Origin: Solirubrobacter phytolaccae | GTDB taxonomy: Bacteria > Actinomycetota > Thermoleophilia > Solirubrobacterales > Solirubrobacteraceae | Direction: 5' to 3' | DNA length: 46,812 nucleotides | Assembly (NCBI RefSeq): GCF_027587195.1 | Contig: NZ_JAPDDP010000063.1 | Location: 1 to 46,812, forward strand | Shown: in pieces, positions 41,824 through 46,812 of the stretch | How the letters are laid out: the number at the start of each line of letters is the position of its first letter | Position numbering within the stretch: position 1 is the stretch's first letter | Position numbers and translations under genes: made by a program | The notes under the pieces: generated by a model | What the model was told of the DNA's origin: nothing | What the model saw: the letters and a program-made list of their open reading frames with translations, nothing else | Database searches by the model: none

Positions 41824-42701
41824 ACGACCTGGACCGCTACCTCGACGACCTGGGCGACCGGCTCGCGGACGCGAAGGCGCCGCGGCGGCGTTGGCCGGCG
41901 CTGGCGGCGGCGGGTGCGGCGGCGCTGATCGCCGCGCTCGTCGGTTCTCTGATCGGCGGCCCGGGTGGCAGTGAGCGCCGGCCGGTGGTCATCGGGCCGG
42001 TCGATGCGCTCGCGAAGGCGCGCGCGGCGCTCGCGGTCGCCGACGGCGAGATGCTCCACCTGCGGCTCCAGAACCTGGAGCCCGACCTGCCGAAGGGGGC
42101 GAACGCGGTCAAGGCGATCCGCAGCGGCACGCAGGAGCAGTGGTCGGCGTCGGACCCGCAGCGCTGGCGGATCAAGACGACGGACGGCGTGGGCGAGGTC
42201 GTCGAGTCGGCCTACGCCGCCGGCGTCAACAGCCACTACACGGCCAACGACGACCGGCTGGTCCGCGTCGGCGGCTACCGGGACGGCATCCCGCAGGTGC
42301 GGATGCCGAGCCTGTTCGGCCAGGGCGGGGGCGACCCCGACACCGACCTGCGCGCCGCGCTCGACAAGGGCCGGCTCACCGACACGGGCGAGGTCCGCGT
42401 GGACGGCCGGACCGTCCGCCGGCTCAAGAGCGACCAGGACCTGTTCGTCCTCATCTACGACGTGGACCCACAGACCTTCGCGCCCGTCGGCGGCTCCCGC
42501 GCGTACTACATGCCGCCGCGCAAACCGGGCGGGAAACGCCGCTGGGCGGGCACGTTCGCCTTCACCGTCGACGTCTTCGAGCGCGTCCCGGCCGACGAGA
42601 ACGCCCTGACGATCACCCCAGGCGCGGACACGAAGATCGTCACCTGCCGCGTGAAGTCGCCGAAGAAGCCGCGCCCGCTGATCGGCTGCCGGACTAGCTG
42701 A
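41820..42701 (+). CDS. Single-pass membrane protein, putative partner of the ECF sigma factor
   Basis: 293 residues. A ~25-residue basic/acidic cytosolic N-terminus (NDLDRYLDDLGDRLADAKAP) is followed by one TM (WPALAAAGAAALIAALVGSLIGG) and ~240 extracytoplasmic residues with no named domain. The outer part resembles the CU044_5270-type proteins that accompany ECF sigma genes in actinobacteria, but the match is by general layout only. There is no zinc-binding HxxxCxxC anti-sigma motif, so whether it inhibits sigma is uncertain. GTG start overlaps the sigma stop. Two late Cys (VTCRVK and IGCRTS) may pair. Confidence 0.72.
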   Translation: MNDLDRYLDDLGDRLADAKAPRRRWPALAAAGAAALIAALVGSLIGGPGGSERRPVVIGPVDALAKARAALAVADGEMLHLRLQNLEPDLPKGANAVKAIRSGTQEQWSASDPQRWRIKTTDGVGEVVESAYAAGVNSHYTANDDRLVRVGGYRDGIPQVRMPSLFGQGGGDPDTDLRAALDKGRLTDTGEVRVDGRTVRRLKSDQDLFVLIYDVDPQTFAPVGGSRAYYMPPRKPGGKRRWAGTFAFTVDVFERVPADENALTITPGADTKIVTCRVKSPKKPRPLIGCRTS

Positions 42702-43485
42702 TGCGCTCGAGGTAGCCGGCCTCGCACGCGACCCAGAGCGCGTTGTCGACGCCGACCGCCAGGCCGTGCGGCTCAGCGCCGTGCTCGAGCTCGACCTCCG
42801 CGTACTCGCCGTCGTCGCTCACGTGGGCGACGGCGTGGCCGCCCCACAGGCTCACCCAGACGCCGTCGGCCTGGGCGGGGATGACGGCGTGCGGCTTGGC
42901 GCCGGCCGCGAGCGGGAGCTCCTGGACGGCGTCGTCGACGCCGATCCGGCCGAGCTGGTCGGCGAGGATCTCGGTGAACCAGACCGCGTCGTGGGTGCCG
43001 CAGATGCCGACCGGGCCGGCCTGCTTGGTGGGCAGCTCGCGCACGGTGAGGTTTCCGTCGGTCGTGATCCGGCCGACCGAGCTCGTCGCGTTGAGCGTGA
43101 ACCAGAGGGCGCCGTCGGGGCCGGTGGCGATCATCGCCGGCGTCCCGGGCGCCGCGTACCACTGGAACTTGCCGTTGAAGCGGCCGATCGTGTTCTCCGC
43201 GGTGAACCAGACCGCGCCGTCCGGGCCTTCGACGATCCCGTACGGGTTGCCGCTGACCTTGGTCGTAGTCACGATCCCGTCGGGCGTGATCCGGCCGACC
43301 CCGCCCGCGAACGTGAACCACCCGTGCGGCGTGATCTGCATCGGCTTCTTACCGGCTTTATGGCGCGTGACTTCGCCGTCCATCGTCACGCGGGCAATCT
43401 GGCCCGCGTCGGCGAGCGTCACCCACAACGCACCGTCCGGGCTCGCCGCGACCGCGTACGGGCCGCCGTCGAGCGCTACCCGCAT
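42694..43485 (-). CDS. Virginiamycin B lyase (Vgb)-like seven-bladed beta-propeller
   Basis: 263 residues with repeated propeller blades of the form GPDGAxWFT...IGRIT (e.g. SPDGALWVT, GPDGAVWFT, GPDGALWFT, THDAVWFTE). Vgb opens the streptogramin B ring by elimination. The residues corresponding to its catalytic set appear present: His199 (AKPHAV), Glu238 and His240 (GAEPHGL) and Glu255 (WVACEAGY). The protein is slightly shorter than Staphylococcus Vgb (~295) and has no signal peptide. ATG 43485 lies inside the last codons of the RNA helicase gene (10-bp overlap), so translation is coupled. An alternative role as an ordinary cytosolic propeller cannot be excluded. Confidence 0.8.
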   Translation of the reverse strand: MRVALDGGPYAVAASPDGALWVTLADAGQIARVTMDGEVTRHKAGKKPMQITPHGWFTFAGGVGRITPDGIVTTTKVSGNPYGIVEGPDGAVWFTAENTIGRFNGKFQWYAAPGTPAMIATGPDGALWFTLNATSSVGRITTDGNLTVRELPTKQAGPVGICGTHDAVWFTEILADQLGRIGVDDAVQELPLAAGAKPHAVIPAQADGVWVSLWGGHAVAHVSDDGEYAEVELEHGAEPHGLAVGVDNALWVACEAGYLERIS

Positions 43486-46016
43486 TTGAACGACTGCGTG
43501 CGGATGACCGGCTCGCCCGCGGCGTCGGAGGCGTCGAGGTCGACTTCGGCGACGATCGCCCAGTCGTGGTTGCCCTCGGGGTCGTTGATGATCTGGCGGA
43601 CGGTCCAGACGCGCGGGTTCGTGGTCGTGTCGACGACGAACAGCTCCGGCGAGCGCGCTTCCGGGCCGGCGTCGAGCGTCTCGTGCTCGTCCCAGTACGC
43701 GCCGAGCGCCTCTTCCCAGTTGTGCGCGCGCATGGTCGGGCGCTCGCCGCCTTCGAGGCCCGCCAGGCGGCCGAACTCGTCGCGGCTCGCCAGCTGCACC
43801 TTCTGGAACATCGCGTTGCGGATCATCACGCGGAACGCGCGCACGTTGGCGGAGATCGGGCGCACCGGGGCGAGCTCCTCGCCGGCCGCGACGGCCTCGG
43901 CGGCGCGCTGCACGGCCTCCGGGTCGGTCAGCGCCTCCCACTCGTCCAGCAGGCTCGAGTCGGTCTGGCGGATCATCTCGCCGAGCCACTCGACGATGTC
44001 GTCGAGCTCGTCGGTCTTGTGGCGGTCCGGCACGGTCTGGCGGAGCGCGCGGTAGGTGTCGGACAGGTAGCGCAGGACCGCGCCCTCGGAGCGCTGCACG
44101 CCGTAGTGGGCGACGAACTCGCTGAACGTCTGGCCGTTCTCGTACAGATCGCGCACGACCGCCTTGGGGGACAGGTCGTCCTCGGACACCCACGGGTGCG
44201 TCTCGCGGTACTGGCCGAGCGCGTGCTTGAGCCCTTCCTCGAGCGGCTTCGGGTAGCTGACGTCCTCGAGCAGCTCCATCCGCTCCTCGTACTCGATGCC
44301 CTCGGCCTTCATCGCCTGGATGGCCTCGCCGCGGGCCATCTTCGACTGCGCCATCAGCACGGGGAACGGGTCGTCGAGGATGGCTTCGACGACGCTGAGG
44401 ACGTCCAGCGTGAACGTCTCCGACTCGGTGTCGAGCAGGTCGAACGCGGCGAGCGCGAACGATGCCAGCGGCTGGTTGAGCGCGAAGTCCTGCTGCAGTG
44501 CTGGCGCGAGCTCCAGCGTGCGACCGTCCTCGTCGGGCGGATCGAGGCGCTCGAGCACGCCGGACGCGAGCAGCTCCTCCTTGAGGGACTCGGCCTGGCC
44601 CAGCAGGCGGGTCTTGCCGCGCTCGTCCTCATGGCTGTCCTCGATGAGGGTGCGCAGGACCTCGTCGGAGTCGCCGCGCTGGTTGATCACGTTGAGGATC
44701 ACCGCGTGGTTGACGCGCATGCGGGAGACGAGCGACTCGGGCGTGGCGTGGCGCAGGCGCTCGAAGGTCTCCTCGGTCCAGCTGACCGCGCCGTCGGGCG
44801 CTTTGACCTTCTGGACGCGCTTCTTCTTGACGGGGTCGTCCCCCGCCTTGGCGACGCGGCGCGCGTTCTCGATCGTGTGCTCGGGCGCCTGGACGACCAC
44901 GTAGCCGGACGTGTCGAAGCCCGCGCGTCCCGCTCGCCCCGCGATCTGATGGAACTCGCGGGCCTTGAGGATGCGGTGGTTGGTGCCGTCGAACTTGGCG
45001 AGGCCGGTGAAGACGACGGTGCGGATCGGGACGTTGATGCCTACGCCGAGCGTGTCCGTGCCGGCGACCACCTTGAGGAGGCCGGTCTGCGCGAGCTGCT
45101 CGACGAGCCGTCGGTAGCGAGGGAGCATGCCGGCGTGGTGGACGCCGATGCCGGCTCTGACTAGGCGGGACAGCGTCTTGCCGAAGCCGGCGGTGAAGCG
45201 GAAGGCGCCGATCGCGTCGGCGATCGTGTCGCGCTCCTCGCGTGTGCAGAGCTTGGCGGACAGGAGCGACTGGGCTCTCTCGAGGGCGCTGGCCTGCGTG
45301 AAGTGGACGACGTAGACGGGTGCCTGGTCGGCCTTGACGAGGTCCTCGATCAGCTCGTGCAGCGGCTCGAGGCTCCACGTGAAGTGCAGCGGGACGGGGC
45401 GTTCGGCGGTGTCGACGAGGGCGGTGTCACGGCCGGTTCGCTGCGTGAGGTCTTCGCGGAGGTCGCTGACGTCGCCGAGCGTGGCGCTCATCAGCAGGAA
45501 CTGGGCCTGGGGGAGCGTGAGCAGCGGCACCTGCCACGCCCAACCGCGCTGCGGCTCGGCGTAGAAGTGGAACTCGTCCATCACGACCTGGCCGATGTCG
45601 GCGTCGGCGCCTTCTCTCAGCGCGATGTTGGCCAGCACTTCGGCGGTGCAGCAGATGATCGGGGCGCGGGAGTTGACGCTCGCGTCGCCGGTGAGCATGC
45701 CGACGTTCTCGGCGCCGAAGATCGCGCACAGGGCGAAGAACTTCTCGGAGACCAGGGCCTTGATCGGGGCCGTGTAGTACGTGATCTCGTCGGCGGCCAG
45801 CGCGGCGAAGTGCGCGGCGATCGCGACCATCGACTTGCCGCTGCCGGTCGGCGTGGCGAGCACGACGTTGTTCCCGCTGAACAGCTCGATCGCCGCTTCT
45901 TCCTGATGTGGATAGAGCTGCAGGCCCTGCGTCTCGCTCCAAGCCATGAACGCCTCGTACAGGGCGTCCGGGTCGCTGTCGCGGGGGAGGGCCTCGATGA
46001 GGCCGCCGGCGGTCAT
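43476..46016 (-). CDS. Ski2-like DEAD/DEAH RNA helicase with DUF3516 C-terminal region
   Basis: 846 residues. The helicase core is at ~35-370: Q-like LYPHQEEAAIEL, Walker A ATPTGSGKS (54-62), TAPIKALVSEKF, GDASVNSRAPIICCTAE, DEFH box (147-150), LLMSATLGD, then VHHAGMLPRYRR, AGTDTLGVGINVP and QIAGRAGRAGFD. The ~450-residue C-terminal half is the DUF3516 region of actinobacterial Ski2-like helicases (SRMRVNHAVILNVINQRGD...VRAFRVMIRNAMFQKVQLASR; shown partially). Likely RNA remodelling or decay. A CATACT -10-like box sits 9 bp before the ATG. Its 3' end overlaps the Vgb-like gene. Confidence 0.92.
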   Translation of the reverse strand: MTAGGLIEALPRDSDPDALYEAFMAWSETQGLQLYPHQEEAAIELFSGNNVVLATPTGSGKSMVAIAAHFAALAADEITYYTAPIKALVSEKFFALCAIFGAENVGMLTGDASVNSRAPIICCTAEVLANIALREGADADIGQVVMDEFHFYAEPQRGWAWQVPLLTLPQAQFLLMSATLGDVSDLREDLTQRTGRDTALVDTAERPVPLHFTWSLEPLHELIEDLVKADQAPVYVVHFTQASALERAQSLLSAKLCTREERDTIADAIGAFRFTAGFGKTLSRLVRAGIGVHHAGMLPRYRRLVEQLAQTGLLKVVAGTDTLGVGINVPIRTVVFTGLAKFDGTNHRILKAREFHQIAGRAGRAGFDTSGYVVVQAPEHTIENARRVAKAGDDPVKKKRVQKVKAPDGAVSWTEETFERLRHATPESLVSRMRVNHAVILNVINQRGDSDEVLRTLIEDSHEDERGKTRLLGQAESLKEELLASGVLERLDPPDEDGRTLELAPALQQDFALNQPLASFALAAFDLLDTESETFTLDVLSVVEAILDDPFPVLMAQSKMARGEAIQAMKAEGIEYEERMELLEDVSYPKPLEEGLKHALGQYRETHPWVSEDDLSPKAVVRDLYENGQTFSEFVAHYGVQRSEGAVLRYLSDTYRALRQTVPDRHKTDELDDIVEWLGEMIRQTDSSLLDEWEALTDPEAVQRAAEAVAAGEELAPVRPISANVRAFRVMIRNAMFQKVQLASRDEFGRLAGLEGGERPTMRAHNWEEALGAYWDEHETLDAGPEARSPELFVVDTTTNPRVWTVRQIINDPEGNHDWAIVAEVDLDASDAAGEPVIRTQSFKCG

Positions 46017-46171
46017 GTGTCCAGTATGGAAGGAACGGGCGCGGTACTCGGTGGGCGTGTCCCGAGTGGTGCCTCTGTTGCCGCCGGAGCGGGCGGATTG
46101 CGCGTGGAGTTCAGCTCGGGTGGCGCGCGGCGGGCTCCGTGCGCGTCGGGGAGCACACCGTCGGGCGTCGC

Positions 46172-46231
46172 GTCAAGAAATTCGTGTGCCCACGGTGGTG
46201 TGGCGTGCGGCCGGGTCACGAGTTTCTTGAC
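46172..46231. repeat. Interrupted inverted repeat (15-bp arms)
   Basis: GTCAAGAAATTCGTG (46172-46186) pairs with CACGAGTTTCTTGAC (46217-46231), 14 of 15 bases, around a 30-nt loop. The arms share the GTCAA/TTGAC core with the hairpins downstream. Confidence 0.65.
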
Positions 46232-46316
46232 CCGTCGCGGTCGGTGCGCTCTTGTGCGGGTGAGCGGCTGCGCCGGTTTGCGCCCGGGCGCGGGCCGCGC
46301 GCTCGTCCCTGGGGTG

Positions 46317-46458
46317 ATCCGTCAGTTGACCCCCGTATAGGGGGTCAAGTGACGGATGACGGGAGCGATCCGTCAGTTGACGCCCGTGAGGGGCGTTAAG
46401 TGACGGATGACGGAGCGCTCCGTCGGTTGGGGCCCTGTGGGGGCCCAAAGTGACGGAT
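46317..46458. repeat. Tandem array of three REP-like hairpins (period ~50-51 bp)
   Basis: Unit 1 arms ATCCGTCAGTTGACCCCC/GGGGGTCAAGTGACGGAT (46317-46334, 46340-46357, loop GTATA). Unit 2 arms ATCCGTCAGTTGACGCCC/GGGCGTTAAGTGACGGAT (46368-46385, 46391-46408, loop GTGAG). Unit 3 arms CTCCGTCGGTTGGGGCCC/GGGCCCAAAGTGACGGAT (46418-46435, 46441-46458, loop TGTGG). The outer ATCCGTCA/TGACGGAT arms are nearly constant, the ninth pair is a G-G mismatch in all three, and inner pairs change in a compensatory way. Spacers of 9-10 bp carry GGAG two bases before units 2 and 3. Confidence 0.85.
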
Positions 46459-46547
46459 GACTCGCACGTGGTGGGAATGGCGTGTTGGCCCGTGTGCGCG
46501 GGCGCTTTCCGGCGCAGCCGGCTCATTGGGACGTCAGCGCAGCGGCG

Positions 46548-46615
46548 CCGGGTCTGTCAAGCCCGACCCGAAGGGCGGCGAAGCCGTCGCGTAGCGATCG
46601 CCTTGACAGGCCCGG
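46548..46615. repeat. Long inverted repeat with structured interior
   Basis: CCGGGTCTGTCAAG (46548-46561) pairs with CTTGACAGGCCCGG (46602-46615), 13 of 14 bases, extendable by G-T pairs. The 40-nt interior contains further small palindromes (GGCGAAGCC and GCGATCGC). It shares the GTCAA/TTGAC core with the other repeats here. Confidence 0.65.
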
Positions 46616-46677
46616 TGTCGCGGAGCTACCCGAACACGGCCACGCACCCCGAGCTGGCACGAGCGGCACGCCACACC

Positions 46678-46741
46678 GATCGCGCAGCGGGGCGATCGCG
46701 CAGCGGGGCGATGGCGCGGCGGGGCGATGGCGCGGCGGTCT
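46678..46741. repeat. Four tandem 16-bp direct repeats
   Basis: GATCGCGCAGCGGGGC at 46678-46693 and exactly again at 46694-46709, then GATGGCGCGGCGGGGC (46710-46725) and GATGGCGCGGCGGTCT (46726-46741). Diverged GATGGCGCGGCGG fragments continue to the window end. Confidence 0.75.
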
Positions 46742-46812
46742 GGCGTGACGGCCCGGCGAGCCGATGGCGCGGCGGCCCGGCGTGGCGCGGCGTAGCGGGC
46801 GATGGCGCGCGG

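Larger units (their letters stand above)
46017..46812. other. Non-coding, repeat-rich intergenic region
   Basis: About 800 bp to the window edge with no credible gene: the frames present are short, Arg/Gly/Pro-rich and without family resemblance. It holds the helicase promoter side, a long interrupted inverted repeat (46172-46231), three tandem hairpins (46317-46458), a second long inverted repeat (46548-46615) and short direct repeats (46678-46741 and beyond). The next gene lies outside the window. Confidence 0.7.

Noticed and set aside
43566-45164. 532-codon plus-strand frame opposite the RNA helicase
   Set aside because: Shadow of the helicase gene; composition is biased and there is no domain.
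46317-46458. CRISPR array
   Set aside because: Only three units, spacers of 9-10 bp that are themselves similar, and no cas genes.
46140-46748. Open frames across the terminal repeat region
   Set aside because: They are Arg/Gly/Pro-rich, present in several frames at once, lack RBS and family resemblance, and run through hairpins and tandem repeats.

Overview
This is a chromosomal window from a very GC-rich (roughly 70-75%) actinobacterium-like genome. Dense ATGA/GTGA/TTGA start-stop overlaps, GTG and TTG starts, a type II DAHP synthase, HelD/HelR and DUF3516-type helicases and MmyB-like regulators fit Actinobacteria. The overall style resembles Thermoleophilia (Solirubrobacterales), but that placement is inference and no rRNA is present to test it. 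About 43 protein genes are supported. I saw no tRNA, rRNA, CRISPR array, prophage or complete insertion sequence.

Layout. 1-2.4 kb: 3' part of a LuxR-type regulator, then a SnoaL-like/YciI-like pair divergent from a MarR regulator with an operator between them. 2.5-6.0 kb: type II DAHP synthase, a VOC protein, and an SDR divergent from an MmyB-like XRE regulator with a perfect 25-bp palindrome between. 6.1-7.3 kb: secreted S1 protease. 7.4-9.9 kb: a visibly lower-GC accessory patch holding two frameshifted small genes and a 561-residue membrane protein I do not recognise. 10.0-18.2 kb (minus strand): a nitrate assimilation operon, transporter > nirB > nirD > nitrate reductase fused to its own FAD reductase and BFD domain, all with overlapping start and stop codons. 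A secreted cyclase-family protein follows it, and a small TetR regulator sits divergent from its head. 18.9-22.6 kb: HelR-like RNA polymerase-associated helicase divergent from an ABC-F ATPase. 22.7-27.2 kb: a frameshifted AbiEi/DUF559 gene, a second VOC protein, an ankyrin-repeat protein, a secreted EEP-family phosphodiesterase and an APH-like kinase. 27.1-33.5 kb (minus): HD-GYP > gamma-glutamylpolyamine synthetase-like > GntR > APC permease > PuuD-like hydrolase > SDR, the last four junctions being 4-bp overlaps. An agmatinase lies just beyond on the plus strand. 35.5-37.9 kb: a large secreted wall hydrolase with SLT, degenerate M23 and M15-like modules. 38-42.7 kb: GNAT, FUSC-like exporter, secreted protein, methyltransferase, and an ECF sigma with a membrane partner. 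42.7-46.0 kb: DUF3516 RNA helicase overlapping a streptogramin-lyase-like beta-propeller. 46.0-46.8 kb: non-coding and repeat-rich.

How the genes work together. Two nitrogen-acquisition units stand out. One takes nitrate to nitrite to ammonium. The other is a polyamine route in which agmatine gives putrescine (agmatinase) and putrescine enters glutamylation and deglutamylation. Several genes look like intrinsic antibiotic or translation/transcription protection functions: HelR-like, ABC-F, Vgb-like with all four expected catalytic residues, and APH fold. Their real roles are untested.

Most unusual features: (1) a tandem array of three ~41-nt hairpins at 46317-46458 whose inner stem bases covary and which share one G-G mismatch, resembling REP elements, in an intergenic region with further inverted and direct repeats; (2) three single-base homopolymer frameshifts confined to small accessory genes; (3) the nitrate reductase/reductase fusion; (4) an M23 module that has lost its metal-binding signature between two intact catalytic modules.
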